Shown here in pieces: positions 45,691 through 55,806 of a stretch of DNA of 64,000 bases. The notes below the pieces were generated by a model. That model worked only from the letters and a program-made list of their open reading frames with translations. It was not told the DNA's origin and ran no database searches. Position 1 is the first letter of the stretch. The number at the start of each line of letters is the position of its first letter. The stretch is from Vreelandella boliviensis LC1 (lineage in GTDB: Bacteria > Pseudomonadota > Gammaproteobacteria > Pseudomonadales > Halomonadaceae). The position numbers were made by a program, and so were the translations under genes. The stretch is from assembly GCF_000236035.1 (NCBI RefSeq), contig NZ_JH393257.1, forward strand, positions 1,030,240-1,094,239, given 5' to 3'.

Positions 45691-45768
45691 TGTGCACAAT
45701 GTGCTGATTATCTCGATATGATCCGACGGTAAAGTAGTGCCATCAACCACTTGATGGAAGCTACTTCT

Positions 45769-46218
45769 ATGACAACCCCTACTCACGCCACTCCTTCTCT
45801 ACAGCACTCTCTACAGCACTCTCTACAACACTCTCTACAGCCCCATGCTATCTCGCTACTGCGTATTGCCTTGGGGGTAATGGCCCTCGCCCACGGTTTG
45901 CTCAAGGTGTTTGTGTTTACCCTGCCGGGCACCGTCGGCTATTTTGAATCACTGGGTTTACCTGGATTTCTGGCCTACTTGACCATTGCTGCCGAAGTCG
46001 GCGGCGGTATCGCCCTGCTGCTTGGCGTATATACCCGCTGGGTGAGCCTGGCCCTGGTCCCGGTGCTGCTTGGTGCTGCTTTGGTGCATTTTGGCAATGG
46101 TTGGATGTTCTCAAATGCCGGAGGCGGCTGGGAATTCCCGGTATTTTGGGCAGTTGCTCTGATCGTTCAAGCGGGGCTGGGCAGCGGCCGCTGGGTTTTA
46201 AGCCGCCGCTTCGCCTAA
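45769..46218 (+). CDS. DoxX family membrane protein
   Basis: 149 residues from the ATG at 45769 (GGAAG nine bases upstream); an ATG at 45754 is also possible. ISLLRIALGVMALAHGLLKVF and FLAYLTIAAEVGGGIALLLGVY are the DoxX helices; four membrane spans are seen. The N-terminus carries three to four tandem LQHS units coded by a 12-bp DNA repeat (45803-45840). DoxX proteins are small inner-membrane proteins linked to redox or sulfur stress; the role here is unknown. Confidence 0.85.
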   Translation: MTTPTHATPSLQHSLQHSLQHSLQPHAISLLRIALGVMALAHGLLKVFVFTLPGTVGYFESLGLPGFLAYLTIAAEVGGGIALLLGVYTRWVSLALVPVLLGAALVHFGNGWMFSNAGGGWEFPVFWAVALIVQAGLGSGRWVLSRRFA

Positions 46219-46292
46219 TGCTAATGCCTACCTAAAACAATCGCCAGTGCTCGCTTCACCGCCAGCTCTGGCACTGGTGTGGAGAGTCACTG

Positions 46293-47030
46293 ATGTTACC
46301 TAGCCTGTTTATTTCCCATGGTTCGCCCATGCTGGCGCTTAATAAAACCCCGGCTCACGCCTTTCTACGCGAACTGGGCAAACGGCTTTCGCCCAAGGCG
46401 GTGGTAGTGGTGTCGGCACACTGGGAGAGCCTGGCGCTCAAGGTCAGTACCAGCGCCAAGCCGGAGACCATACACGATTTTGGCGGCTTCCCACGGGCAC
46501 TGTTCGAGTGCCAGTACCCCGCCCCTGGAGAGCCTGAACTGGCAGAGCGGCTTGCCGTGTTACTGGGCGCTGAACGGGTAGAGCGCGGTTTTGATCACGG
46601 CGCCTGGGTGCCCCTTTCGCTGATGTTTCCTGACGCCAAGGTGCCGGTTGTTTCCCTTTCGCTACCGGTGCGCTGGAGCAATCAAGAGCTGGTCGCGCTG
46701 GGCGAGCGCCTGACGGCACTGCGGAAAGAGGGAATTTTGGTTATTGGCTCGGGCAGCCTGACCCACAACCTGTATGAACTCATGCCCCAGGATAGCCCCA
46801 TGCCTGCCTGGGCAGATGAATTTGCCACTTGGGTGAACGACCGCCTTATCGCCAACGACCGTGAGGCGCTGCTGCACTGGGAGCAAGCGCCCAACGCGCG
46901 GGAGAACCACCCGACCCTTGAACACTTCCAGCCGCTGCTGGTGGCCATGGGGGCAGGAGGCGACGCAAAACAGCTGCACCACAGTGTGGAGCACGGTGTG
47001 CTTGCGATGGATGTTTATGCGTTTAGCTAA
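46293..47030 (+). CDS. 4,5-DOPA-extradiol-type dioxygenase (YgiD-like)
   Basis: 245 residues. LFISHGSPMLAL, VVSAHWES, FDHGAWVPL and IGSGSLTHNLYEL supply the metal-binding histidines of the LigB-fold DODA/YgiD family. In E. coli this protein cleaves L-DOPA; the physiological substrate is a catechol of unknown identity. The 3' end overlaps the convergent trhP gene by eight bases. Confidence 0.88.
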   Translation: MLPSLFISHGSPMLALNKTPAHAFLRELGKRLSPKAVVVVSAHWESLALKVSTSAKPETIHDFGGFPRALFECQYPAPGEPELAERLAVLLGAERVERGFDHGAWVPLSLMFPDAKVPVVSLSLPVRWSNQELVALGERLTALRKEGILVIGSGSLTHNLYELMPQDSPMPAWADEFATWVNDRLIANDREALLHWEQAPNARENHPTLEHFQPLLVAMGAGGDAKQLHHSVEHGVLAMDVYAFS

Positions 47031-48414
47031 TTGATACCCCTAGCGATTCAGGTTGTGCTGCGTTGGAAGGCGTGAGATCACGCATTAAGAGCGCAAACTC
47101 AAGCTGTTCAGGAGTAATGCTGACATTGGGGATGGGGATATGCACGCGATGCCCCGAGCCAGGTGCTGCGCTTTGCGCTTCACCACGCCGGTTTTCGATA
47201 TGGTCGAGCACGAAGCGGTGATTGCCACTTGGCAGCATAAGCTCCATGCCATCCCCCACTTCGAAACGGTTTTTAACCTCTACCTCCAGCGTGCCATGAG
47301 CCGGATCAAAACCCAGCACTTCACCGACAAACTGCTGGTGTACACCAATGGAGTGCCCCTGCTCATAGCTTTGGAATTCACCGTGCACATGGCGCTGATA
47401 GAAGCCTTCGGTGTAGCCTCTATTCGCTAGGTTCTCCAGTTCATCCATTAGCCTTTTATTAAAGGAACGCCCAGCGACGGCGTCATCAATGGCTTGCCGA
47501 TAGACTTGCGCTGTACGCGCAACGTAATAATGGGATTTGGTGCGCCCTTCAATCTTTAGTGACGCCACGCCCATTTGATTCAGGCGAGCCACGTGCTGCA
47601 CCGCTCGAAGATCCTTGGAATTCATGATGTAGGTGCCGTGCTCATCTTCATACACAGGCATCAGCTTGCCAGGGCGGGAAACGTCTTCAATCAGCGCCGA
47701 AAGCTCGTCCTGATTGGCAGCCGCTGCGTTGCCAGCTCCATGGGTGGGTATTAAGTCGCCCGTGTCATCATGGGTCGCCGCTATGGTGTTGTATTTCCAG
47801 CGACAGGCGTTTGTGCAGGTACCTTGGTTAGGGTCTCGATGATTGAAATAACCCGACAGCAGGCAACGCCCTGAATAGGCGATACACAGCGCGCCGTGAA
47901 CAAAGGTTTCGATCTCTAAGCCTGGGCACTTGTCGCGTATTTCGCCGATCTCTTCCAGTGACAGCTCCCGGGACAAAATGATGCGGCTAATACCTTGCCG
48001 CTGCCAGAACTGGGCGGCAGCCCAGTTGACTACATTCGACTGCACCGAGAGATGGATAGCTTGTTCCGGCCAACGTTCGCGTACCAGCATAATTAAGCCA
48101 GGATCCGACATAATCAGCGCATCGGGCCCTGCCTCAATCACCGGCTCCATGTCCTGCAGGTAGGTTTTCAGCTTGCTGTTGTGAGGGGCAATGTTGGATG
48201 CCACATAAAACTGCTTGCCCCGTGCATGGGCGTACTCAATACCGCGGTGTAAGTTATCAATTTTAAAATCGTTGTTACGCACCCGCAGAGAGTAGCGCGG
48301 CTGCCCTGCGTAAACCGCATCAGCCCCATAGGCAAAGGCGTAACGCATGTTTTTGAAGGTACCGGCAGGGGAAAGCAGTTCGGGGGCTTGCTTAAGTCGT
48401 TCGGGAGCTTGCAT
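47023..48414 (-). CDS. trhP: tRNA U34 hydroxylase TrhP (YegQ, peptidase U32 family)
   Basis: 463 residues. APELLSPAGTFKNMRYAFAYGADAVYAGQPRY is the U32 signature; ALCIAYSGRCLLSGYF and NQGTCTNACRWKY hold the cysteines that bind an iron-sulfur cluster. Family name is historical: TrhP uses prephenate-derived chemistry to hydroxylate uridine 34 of tRNAs. The length matches E. coli YegQ closely. The start at 48414 places the conserved block at residue 10. Confidence 0.92.
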   Translation of the reverse strand: MQAPERLKQAPELLSPAGTFKNMRYAFAYGADAVYAGQPRYSLRVRNNDFKIDNLHRGIEYAHARGKQFYVASNIAPHNSKLKTYLQDMEPVIEAGPDALIMSDPGLIMLVRERWPEQAIHLSVQSNVVNWAAAQFWQRQGISRIILSRELSLEEIGEIRDKCPGLEIETFVHGALCIAYSGRCLLSGYFNHRDPNQGTCTNACRWKYNTIAATHDDTGDLIPTHGAGNAAAANQDELSALIEDVSRPGKLMPVYEDEHGTYIMNSKDLRAVQHVARLNQMGVASLKIEGRTKSHYYVARTAQVYRQAIDDAVAGRSFNKRLMDELENLANRGYTEGFYQRHVHGEFQSYEQGHSIGVHQQFVGEVLGFDPAHGTLEVEVKNRFEVGDGMELMLPSGNHRFVLDHIENRRGEAQSAAPGSGHRVHIPIPNVSITPEQLEFALLMRDLTPSNAAQPESLGVSIS

Positions 48415-48463
48415 AGTCAGTCACCGTGATCAAGACGATGGCACGCAGCGGACTGCGATGAAA

Positions 48464-48512
48464 GGGCTGGATTATAACCAGCCCAATCACGCTGTGTTGC
48501 TAAGCACACAGC
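48464..48512. other. Two adjacent hairpins between trhP and the EamA gene
   Basis: GGGCTGG-ATTATAA-CCAGCCC (48464-48484) and GCTGTGT pairing ACACAGC (48491-48512). Neither has a T tract. They lie upstream of trhP and downstream of the EamA transporter, and may act as weak terminators or leader structure. Confidence 0.5.
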
Positions 48513-48554
48513 TTCCGTGACCTAGATCATAAAGTAACGGTAGAGCGCCTTTGG

Positions 48555-49430
48555 CTATGCGGTTGGGCGGCGCTTAAGGGTTGTCCTACGGTCGTGATAC
48601 GCCACCGCTAACCCGCTACCCATTATCAAGGCGCTGCCTACCCAGACCCAGAGATCCGGCATTTCACCCCAGAACCACCAGCCCAACAGAACCGCCCAGA
48701 GCATGGCGGTGTAATCAAACGGAGCGGCGATGGCCGCAGGCGCAAACCGAAAGGCCAAGGTAATAAAAGCGGTGGCCGCGACGCCCAATATTCCCGAGGC
48801 GAGAAACCCTACCCAGTGCCACGGGAGGGGTGTTTGCCACACCCACGGCAGCGTTAGCGCGGTCACGGCCAGCGGCACACAGGTCATGTAAAACAGCATT
48901 GCCCAGAGGTGTTCGCGGGCGCCGTAGCGGCGAGCGGTAATCATCATCAGCGCATAAAATAGCGCCGCGCCCACCAACACCAGCGCGCCAATCTGAAATG
49001 CATCGCCGTTAGGCCGCACCACGATCAGAACCCCCACAAAACCCACTAAGGATGCAATCAGCACCGGTGGGTCAATACGCTCACCCAGCAATGGCACCGA
49101 GAGTAAAGTCACGAACAGCGGCGCCACAAAGGCAATCGCCGTGGCTTCCGCAAGGGGCAATAGCGTTAACCCCCATACGAAACAGACCATGGTGGCGGTA
49201 TAGATCAATCCGCGCAGAAAATGGACGCCCGGCCGTTTAGTCCGCAGCTTGCGCAACCCTCCGGCAAAATGGGCAAGTAGCGCAATCATCGGTAGCGAGA
49301 CCAGAGCACGGAAGAAAATAATCTGCAGCGGTGAATGCACCTCGCCTAACCATTTGGAAACGGCGTCGCCTAGGGCTAAAAACAGAACGCCAAAACACAT
49401 GCAGAGTATGCCCTTCAGCGAGGTTGTCAT
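48555..49430 (-). CDS. DMT superfamily transporter, EamA domain
   Basis: 291 residues with ten hydrophobic segments in two EamA repeats. FFRALVSLPMIALLAHFAGG and LPLAEATAIAFVAPLFVTLLSVPLLGERI are the typical first-repeat blocks; AAPFDYTAMLWAVLLGWWFWGE the second. The basic C-terminal tail (RRTTLKRRPTA) lies inside. Members export amino acids or small metabolites; substrate unknown. Confidence 0.88.
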   Translation of the reverse strand: MTTSLKGILCMCFGVLFLALGDAVSKWLGEVHSPLQIIFFRALVSLPMIALLAHFAGGLRKLRTKRPGVHFLRGLIYTATMVCFVWGLTLLPLAEATAIAFVAPLFVTLLSVPLLGERIDPPVLIASLVGFVGVLIVVRPNGDAFQIGALVLVGAALFYALMMITARRYGAREHLWAMLFYMTCVPLAVTALTLPWVWQTPLPWHWVGFLASGILGVAATAFITLAFRFAPAAIAAPFDYTAMLWAVLLGWWFWGEMPDLWVWVGSALIMGSGLAVAYHDRRTTLKRRPTA

Positions 49431-49514
49431 CGCGCGCTCTCCGTTTGGCTGTTGATCGCTGACTCAAAATCGTGAACGGTTAACTGCTATTTGTTAACGG
49501 CCTAAAAGCAAAAA

Positions 49515-49539
49515 CCCCGCCTGTTAAGCATTGGCGGGG
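49515..49539 (-). terminator. Intrinsic terminator after the D,D-carboxypeptidase gene
   Basis: CCCCGCC (49515-49521) pairs GGCGGGG (49533-49539); on the minus strand a T run follows. Confidence 0.88.
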
Positions 49540-49584
49540 TGGGCTAGCACCAAAGCTAGCATACCAACTCAGTTACTGGCCCAA

Positions 49585-50988
49585 TTACAGGCTGGCGTTG
49601 ACGACCATGCAGTCCATGCCTTGGGAGTGTAGCTCACGACACGCTTGGCGAGCGCGCGGTTCATCCAGCGCCATTAGACGGGCGCGATAAACCGGGTTTA
49701 GACCCTCTACTGTGTCCACAGCCACACGCCCACCTAAACTCTCGGCGATGCGCTGAGCCGCCTGCTGCGCCAATTGCCGCGCTTGGGCTTCTCGGCTGAA
49801 AGCCCCCACCTGAACCCCCCAGCCACCGCCTGTTCCATCAGTAGAAGCCAACTGCCTCTCTCGCTCAATAAAGGCTTGCAGTGGATCGCGCTGCGTAACC
49901 TCGCTCTCAGGAGCAGGGCGCTGAATGGTAGCTATATCGGCCAACTGCTCATCAATATCCACAACGGACGTTGCAGGGACAGAATTTGCTGACGCAGCAT
50001 CAAATGATGGTGATGACGTTGTAGTTTCTACTACTGCCAACAGCGGTTGACGTGGCGCAGGCTGCTGTGGCGCAATCGGCTGAGCAGGTGGCGCAAAGGC
50101 CATAAATTCGCGTGAGAAGCTGGTGTCGCCCATCCAGCTTTGCTGGTCGCGTAGCGACGCACGCAGGAAGCTGCGGTCTAGTAGGTTGGCCATATGATTA
50201 TTCCGCGATTGTGATGTAAATCCACCCATTACAACCCCTACCAATCGCCGATTACCGCGAACCGCGGTAGTTGCCACATTAAAGCCAGAAGCACGAATAA
50301 AACCGGTTTTTAAGCCATCCGCGCCCGGGTAGTCGCGCACCAACTGATTGTGACTGGTATGCCGGGTACCGCGGTAGCTAAACTCTTGAAGGCCAAAGTA
50401 GTGGTAGTACTGAGGGAAATCCTGCATCACCCGCACCGAAAGCGTCAGCATATCCCGCGCGGTGGTGATCTGACCGTCATCCGGCAAGCCAGAGGCATTG
50501 CGAAAGGTAGTGGCATGCATGCCCAGCTCGCGCGCCTTGGTGGTCATCATCTGTGCAAAATGCGCTTCGCTGCCCCCCAGCGCTTCGGCGACCACAGCTG
50601 CAACATCATTGGCAGAACGAACCGCTAGGGCGCGAATAGCGGTATCAACTGGAATAGTGCTACCAGCAGCCAGCCACAGCTTTACGGCAGGCTTGGCGGC
50701 CGCATAATGAGAGACAGGCAAAGGCTGATTTAAACGCAGGCTACCTTCTTCTAACGCTTCAAAGGTCAGATAGAGCGTCATCATTTTGGTGAGTGACGCA
50801 GGGTAGCGCTGATCGTCAATGTTCTCGGCGTAGAGCACCTCGCCATTATCCAAGTCCACGACAATCCCCGCGTAGCGTGGGTTGTCGGCCTGAACGCTGG
50901 AGACCATGGACAGCGTAAGCAGTAGTAACATACTCAGTGCCCATACCGCCGACGTTCCACCGGCGATCTTTTTTACCCTCGCATACAT
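49585..50988 (-). CDS. D-alanyl-D-alanine carboxypeptidase (S11) with C-terminal SPOR domain
   Basis: 467 residues. Signal peptide (LSMLLLLTLSMVSSVQA), then S11 motifs S65-L-T-K68, S125-A-N127 and K227-T-G. A proline/serine-rich linker (about 290-390) leads to a SPOR domain starting GGGWGVQVGAFSREAQARQL and ending CMVVNASL. It trims pentapeptide side chains in the periplasm. The SPOR domain binds glycan strands lacking stem peptides at the division septum, so septal targeting is expected. The usual PBP5 C-terminal amphipathic anchor is absent. Confidence 0.92.
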   Translation of the reverse strand: MYARVKKIAGGTSAVWALSMLLLLTLSMVSSVQADNPRYAGIVVDLDNGEVLYAENIDDQRYPASLTKMMTLYLTFEALEEGSLRLNQPLPVSHYAAAKPAVKLWLAAGSTIPVDTAIRALAVRSANDVAAVVAEALGGSEAHFAQMMTTKARELGMHATTFRNASGLPDDGQITTARDMLTLSVRVMQDFPQYYHYFGLQEFSYRGTRHTSHNQLVRDYPGADGLKTGFIRASGFNVATTAVRGNRRLVGVVMGGFTSQSRNNHMANLLDRSFLRASLRDQQSWMGDTSFSREFMAFAPPAQPIAPQQPAPRQPLLAVVETTTSSPSFDAASANSVPATSVVDIDEQLADIATIQRPAPESEVTQRDPLQAFIERERQLASTDGTGGGWGVQVGAFSREAQARQLAQQAAQRIAESLGGRVAVDTVEGLNPVYRARLMALDEPRARQACRELHSQGMDCMVVNASL

Positions 50989-51173
50989 ACCTGCCCCTTG
51001 CTTGTTATCAATGCGCTAGTACCTATCCACTGTTTAACTACCATGCCACATTCAGGGTACAACGCAAGGCTTTCCCTGGCGGCATGGCAACCCTCACTAC
51101 GTTTAATAATAAGCCGAGTATAGGTGATTAATACGCAGTTAAGCGTAGAAAAAGAGAACATAAATACACGCAT

Positions 51174-51204
51174 AAAAAAACCGACCCTCAAAGGGGTCGG
51201 TTTT
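51174..51204 (-). terminator. Terminator of the ribosomal operon
   Basis: CCGACCC (51181-51187) pairs GGGTCGG (51194-51200); seven A residues on the left give a T run on the minus strand, 33 bp after rplQ. Confidence 0.92.
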
Positions 51205-51236
51205 CATTCGCTACCAAAGAGGCCTAGCGCAGAGGA

Positions 51237-51623
51237 TTACTCTTCTGCAGCTGCTTCTTCAACAACCGGACGGTCAACTAGCTCAACGAACGCCATAGGC
51301 GCGTTGTCGCCGGTGCGGAAGCCGCACTTAAGGATACGGACGTAACCGCCCGGACGCTCGGCATAACGCGGACCTAGTTCATCGAACAGTTTACCGACGG
51401 CTTCTTTAGAGCGCGTACGGGCAAACGCCAAACGACGGTTTGCAACGCTATCCTGCTTAGACAAGGTGATCAGCGGCTCGATAACGCGACGCAGCTCCTT
51501 GGCTTTGGGCAGGGTTGTCTTAATGACTTCATGTTCGACCAGCGAGACAGACATGTTCTTAAACATGGCCTGACGGTGCGAGCTGGTACGATTCAGATGA
51601 CGACCACTCTTACGATGACGCAT
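51237..51623 (-). CDS. rplQ: Ribosomal protein L17
   Basis: 128 residues beginning [20 protein letters not shown], the universal bL17 start. The C-terminus ends in an acidic VVEEAAAEE tail. It sits near the peptide exit tunnel of the 50S subunit. Last gene of the cluster, 39 bp after rpoA and followed by the strong terminator. Confidence 0.98.
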   Translation of the reverse strand: MRHRKSGRHLNRTSSHRQAMFKNMSVSLVEHEVIKTTLPKAKELRRVIEPLITLSKQDSVANRRLAFARTRSKEAVGKLFDELGPRYAERPGGYVRILKCGFRTGDNAPMAFVELVDRPVVEEAAAEE

Positions 51624-51662
51624 GGTTGTAATTCCTTACCAAACTGGGACTCAAGTCGACGC

Positions 51663-52658
51663 TCACGCGGAGGCTTTGTCGTCCTTTAGGCTTGCCGGTG
51701 GCCAATGTTCCAACCGCATGCCAAGGGACAAGCCGCGAGCCGCCAATACATCTTTGATTTCATTCAAAGACTTTTTACCGAGATTCGGTGTCTTCAACAG
51801 CTCAACTTCTGTGCGCTGGATAAGATCACCGATGTAGTAAATATTCTCGGCTTTTAGGCAGTTCGCGCTACGAACGGTCAACTCAAGATCGTCTACGGGG
51901 CGCAATAGAATTGGATCGACATGATCCTCTTCCTCTTCGACTTCCTGTTCTTTATCAGCTTCCAGGTCGACGAAGGCGGCCAGCTGCTCTTGCAGGATGG
52001 TCGCACTGCGACGGATAGCCTCTTCCGGATCCAGGGTACCGTCGGTTTCCAAATCGATAATTAGCTTATCGAGATCGGTGCGCTGCTCTACACGAGCGGC
52101 TTCAACCGAGTAAGAAACACGGCGGACAGGGCTGAAGGTGGCATCCAGCTGCAGGCGGCCAATGGCACGTGTCTCTTCATCTGAGCCACGCGCGTCAGCC
52201 GGCTCGTAGCCACGACCCAGCGCTACCTTAAGCTGAATTTTCAGCTCGGCACCTTCATTGACATGAGCAATGACGTGGTCCGGGTTGACGATTTCGACGC
52301 TATGATCAAGCGCAATGTCGCCAGCGGTGACGACGGCTGGGCCCTGCTTGTTCAGCGTGAGCACCGCCTCATCGCGGCTGTGCATCTTGATCGCAACATC
52401 TTTCAAGTTCAGGAGGATTTCAATGACATCTTCCTGCACCCCTTCGAGCGCACTGTATTCATGCTCAACACCGGCGATTTCAGCCTCTACCACAGCACAG
52501 CCGGGCATAGACGAAAGCAGAATGCGGCGCAGTGCATTCCCCAGGGTGTGACCAAAGCCACGCTCGAACGGTTCGAGCACAATTTTGGCGTGATGTGCGC
52601 TGATTTCTTCGACCTTGATGTCGCGAGGACGGAGAAACTCTGTCACTGAACGCTGCAT
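51663..52658 (-). CDS. rpoA: RNA polymerase alpha subunit
   Basis: 331 residues. The N-terminal dimerisation domain contains [29 protein letters not shown]. An acidic linker ([15 protein letters not shown]) leads to the C-terminal DNA- and activator-binding domain ([37 protein letters not shown]). It nucleates core enzyme assembly. The 98-bp gap to rpsD contains a CTGGT/ACCAG hairpin. Confidence 0.98.
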   Translation of the reverse strand: MQRSVTEFLRPRDIKVEEISAHHAKIVLEPFERGFGHTLGNALRRILLSSMPGCAVVEAEIAGVEHEYSALEGVQEDVIEILLNLKDVAIKMHSRDEAVLTLNKQGPAVVTAGDIALDHSVEIVNPDHVIAHVNEGAELKIQLKVALGRGYEPADARGSDEETRAIGRLQLDATFSPVRRVSYSVEAARVEQRTDLDKLIIDLETDGTLDPEEAIRRSATILQEQLAAFVDLEADKEQEVEEEEDHVDPILLRPVDDLELTVRSANCLKAENIYYIGDLIQRTEVELLKTPNLGKKSLNEIKDVLAARGLSLGMRLEHWPPASLKDDKASA

Positions 52659-52756
52659 ATGAACACCTTTCAGGCTGCCAAACGGATACTTGGTACTCGG
52701 TACGACCTGGTACTGGCTTTAAACCGGCACCAGATCGACAAGAAACAGAAAACTGC

Positions 52757-53377
52757 TTACTTGGAGTACAGCTCGACGATCAGGTTTTCGTTGATGTCGG
52801 CAGACAGGTCACCGCGTTCAGGCAGAGCCTTGAAAGTGCCTTCCATCTTCTTGGCGTCGATTTCGATCCAAGCGATATCGCCACGGTTGGCCGCAATGGA
52901 CAACGCGCTTTGAATACGTGCTTGGTTTTTCGCCTTTTCGCGAATGGAAACAACGTCACCCGGCTTCACTTGATAGGAAGCTACGTTAACGGTGCGACCG
53001 TTCACGGAAATCGCCTTGTGGCTGACCAGCTGACGCGCTTCAGAGCGAGTCGAACCGAAGCCCATGCGGTAGACGACGTTATCCAGTCGGGATTCGAGCA
53101 ACTGCAACAATACCTCACCGGTTGCGCCTTTCAGGCGAGCGGCTTCTTTGTAGTAGTTACGGAACTGTTTTTCGAGTACGCCATACATGCGACGTACTTT
53201 TTGCTTCTCGCGAAGCTGCAAGCCGTAGTCTGAAAGACGTTGACGACGTTGGCCGTGTACACCCGGAATCTGCTCGGATTTACACTTTTTCTCGAAGGGA
53301 GTCACGCCACTCTTCAAAAAGAGATCGGTGCCTTCACGACGAGACAGTTTGCACTTCGGTCCAATATAACGAGCCAT
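52757..53377 (-). CDS. rpsD: Ribosomal protein S4
   Basis: 206 residues. [20 protein letters not shown] opens the protein, and the S4 RNA-binding fold is [30 protein letters not shown]. It is a primary 16S rRNA binder. In enterics it represses the alpha operon by binding the rpsM leader. Confidence 0.98.
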   Translation of the reverse strand: MARYIGPKCKLSRREGTDLFLKSGVTPFEKKCKSEQIPGVHGQRRQRLSDYGLQLREKQKVRRMYGVLEKQFRNYYKEAARLKGATGEVLLQLLESRLDNVVYRMGFGSTRSEARQLVSHKAISVNGRTVNVASYQVKPGDVVSIREKAKNQARIQSALSIAANRGDIAWIEIDAKKMEGTFKALPERGDLSADINENLIVELYSK

Positions 53378-53389
53378 GAATCTGTCTCC

Positions 53390-53776
53390 TTAAACGCGGC
53401 GTTTCTTCGGCGGACGGCAGCCATTATGGGGAATGGGCGTCGCGTCTACGATGCTTTGCACGCGGAAGCCTGCGGCATTCAATGCGCGCACGGCGGATTC
53501 ACGACCGGGACCTGGGCCTTTAACCAGTACGTCTACGTTTTTCACACCATACTCGGCTGCAGCAGTTGCTGCACGTTCGCTTGCCACTTGAGCAGCGAAC
53601 GGGGTGCTCTTGCGAGAACCACGAAAACCCGAACCACCGGCAGTTGCCCATGAAAGAGCATTGCCCTGGCGGTCTGTGATCGTCACGATCGTGTTGTTAA
53701 AAGAGGCATGGATATGCGCAATCGCATCCACTACCTGCTTTTTAACCTTTTTACGGTTACTACGCGGGTTAGCCAT
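53390..53776 (-). CDS. rpsK: Ribosomal protein S11
   Basis: 128 residues. [25 protein letters not shown] and the C-terminal [13 protein letters not shown] are diagnostic. It lies on the 30S platform. It is 39 bp after rpsM and 12 bp before rpsD. Confidence 0.98.
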   Translation of the reverse strand: MANPRSNRKKVKKQVVDAIAHIHASFNNTIVTITDRQGNALSWATAGGSGFRGSRKSTPFAAQVASERAATAAAEYGVKNVDVLVKGPGPGRESAVRALNAAGFRVQSIVDATPIPHNGCRPPKKRRV

Positions 53777-53815
53777 GTTGATGTCTATTCCTGTCTTTAC
53801 GCCAGAACGTGCGTG

Positions 53816-54172
53816 TTATTTGCGGATCGGCTTACGCGGGCCCTTACGGGTGCGCGCGTTAGTCTTAGTCCGCTGACCACGCAGCGGAAGACTACGACGA
53901 TGACGCAGACCACGGTAGCAGCCTAAGTCCATGAGACGCTTAATGTTAAGCGTAACATCACGACGAAGGTCGCCTTCTACGGTGTACTTGCCAACTTCAG
54001 AACGCAGGGTGTCGACTTCTTCAGAAGACAGATCCTGGATCTTGGCATTCATGGCAATACCGGCTGCTGCACAGATGTGCTCAGCACGGGTACGGCCAAT
54101 CCCGAAGATATAGGTCAGCGAGATCGCCGCATGCTTGTTGTCCGGGATATTGACGCCTGCAATACGGGCCAT
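53816..54172 (-). CDS. rpsM: Ribosomal protein S13
   Basis: 118 residues, [23 protein letters not shown] at the start and [28 protein letters not shown] at the basic C-terminus. It forms the 30S head and contacts the 50S subunit. CGGAGTAA precedes its ATG. First gene of the alpha part of the cluster, with a structured 123-bp leader. Confidence 0.98.
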   Translation of the reverse strand: MARIAGVNIPDNKHAAISLTYIFGIGRTRAEHICAAAGIAMNAKIQDLSSEEVDTLRSEVGKYTVEGDLRRDVTLNIKRLMDLGCYRGLRHRRSLPLRGQRTKTNARTRKGPRKPIRK

Positions 54173-54228
54173 CAGCTTACTCCGAAATTTGAGCGGCTTG
54201 CTCGTTTATTCATCTACAAAAGGCGCAA
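54173..54228 (-). promoter_or_regulatory. Possible S4-binding alpha-operon leader
   Basis: The minus-strand leader of rpsM ends ATTTCGGAGTAAGCTG before the ATG and contains GCGCC, GAATAAACGAGC and GCTC segments that could pair. In enterics this position holds the S4-binding pseudoknot. The match is by position and a few short blocks; the fold was not computed. Confidence 0.35.
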
Positions 54229-54269
54229 CAGCATACCCCTTTGAGTGCCCTAAGGCAAGGGGTATGCTG
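54229..54269 (-). other. 13-bp hairpin in the rpmJ-rpsM gap
   Basis: CAGCATACCCCTT (54229-54241) pairs perfectly with AAGGGGTATGCTG (54257-54269), with an inner TGCC/GGCA stem. Only a weak T tract follows, so it is more likely an attenuator or RNA processing site between the spc and alpha parts than a full terminator. Confidence 0.75.
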
Positions 54270-54295
54270 GCACCCGCTTAATACAACCCAGGCTA

Positions 54296-54409
54296 TTAAC
54301 CCTGGCGTTGTTTGTGCCGCGGCTCGCTGCAGATGACGCGGACAGCGCCATTGCGACGAATGATCTTGCAGTTACGGCACATTTTCTTTACGGAAGCTCG
54401 AACTTTCAT
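54296..54409 (-). CDS. rpmJ: Ribosomal protein L36
   Basis: 37 residues, [20 protein letters not shown] then [12 protein letters not shown]. The three cysteines and one histidine (C11, C14, C27, H32) form the zinc-ribbon version, so it is the zinc-binding C+ paralogue. It lies 65 bp after secY. Confidence 0.97.
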   Translation of the reverse strand: MKVRASVKKMCRNCKIIRRNGAVRVICSEPRHKQRQG

Positions 54410-54474
54410 CGATCTTTCTCCAAAAACCGGCTCGCGGCGCGCCACTCTCTAATTTAATAGGGGTGGACGGCGCC

Positions 54475-55806
54475 TCAGCGCATGATACCGCCGCTACCGT
54501 AGCCTTTCAGGTTGGACTTCTTCATCACTGAGTCATACTGATGCGACATGAGATGCGACTGCACCTGGGCCATGAAGTCCATGATGACCACGACTACGAT
54601 TAACAACGAGGTACCGCCGAAAAAGAACGGCACGTTCCACGCCACAATCAAGAACTGGGGCATCAAGGAAACCGCAGTGATATACAAGGCACCGAACAGG
54701 GTCAGACGTGTCATGACCTTGTCGATATAGCGAGCGGTCTGCTCGCCGGGGCGAATGCCCGGCAGGAAAGCGCCTGACTTTTTAAGATTGTCAGCCACAT
54801 CCTTGGGGTTGAAGACCAGCGCTGTGTAAAAGAAGCAGAAGAATACCACTGCCGCCGCGAAAAGCAAGATGTAAAGCGGTTGACCTGGGCCTAATGCTTG
54901 AGATGCACGCTGCAACCACTCCATACCTTCACCGGCACCTACCCACTGACCAATAGAGGCCGGGAAGAGCAGGATACTGGAGGCAAAAATCGCCGGGATA
55001 ACACCGGCCATGTTGACCTTCAAAGGCAGGTAGCTACTTTGCCCTGCATACATCTTATTGCCCACTTGTCGCCGAGGGTAGTTAACCTTAAGGCGGCGTT
55101 GGCCACGCTCAATGAAAACTACAAAAGCGACAGTCGCAATACCTAACACTGACAGCGCTAACAGCGGCAGAACATTCCAGGCCCCTTCATTACGGGCAAG
55201 CTCGAAGGCTTGGCCCACGGCACTGGGTAGTCCAGCAACAATACCGGCGAAAATCAGCAGCGAAATACCGTTGCCGATGCCCTTCTCGGTAATCTGCTCA
55301 CCTAACCACATCATAAACACCGCGCCCGATACAAACGTAATCACGGCGGTGAAAAAGAAGCTGAAGTCAGCAGTGTACGCGATGCCTTGGCTAGCCAGAC
55401 CGACGGACATACCGACAGCCTGGACAAACGCCAGTATCACCGTGCCGTAGCGGGTGTACTGGCTAATCTTGCGGCGGCCAGCCTCACCCTCTTTCTTGAG
55501 TTGTTCAAGATGAGGGGAGACCGCAGTCATGAGCTGCATGATAATTGACGCCGATATATAGGGCATTATACCCAGGGCGAGAACACTCATGCGCTCCAGG
55601 GCGCCACCCGAGAACATGTTAAACATGCCAAGGATGGTGCCCTGTTGCTCCCTAAACAAGGCAGCAAGCTGGTCAGGATTGATACCGGGAACGGGAATGT
55701 GGGCACCAATACGGTACACCACGATGGCGAGGAGCACGAAGCGCAAACGCGCCCACAGTTCACTCAGACCGCTGCCCATCGCCGGCATGTTTCCTGACTT
55801 GGCCAT
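54475..55806 (-). CDS. secY: Preprotein translocase channel subunit SecY
   Basis: 443 residues with ten transmembrane helices. [71 protein letters not shown] and [15 protein letters not shown] are conserved. It forms the inner-membrane protein-conducting channel with SecE and SecG. Its ATG directly follows the rplO stop with no spacer. Confidence 0.98.
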   Translation of the reverse strand: MAKSGNMPAMGSGLSELWARLRFVLLAIVVYRIGAHIPVPGINPDQLAALFREQQGTILGMFNMFSGGALERMSVLALGIMPYISASIIMQLMTAVSPHLEQLKKEGEAGRRKISQYTRYGTVILAFVQAVGMSVGLASQGIAYTADFSFFFTAVITFVSGAVFMMWLGEQITEKGIGNGISLLIFAGIVAGLPSAVGQAFELARNEGAWNVLPLLALSVLGIATVAFVVFIERGQRRLKVNYPRRQVGNKMYAGQSSYLPLKVNMAGVIPAIFASSILLFPASIGQWVGAGEGMEWLQRASQALGPGQPLYILLFAAAVVFFCFFYTALVFNPKDVADNLKKSGAFLPGIRPGEQTARYIDKVMTRLTLFGALYITAVSLMPQFLIVAWNVPFFFGGTSLLIVVVVIMDFMAQVQSHLMSHQYDSVMKKSNLKGYGSGGIMR

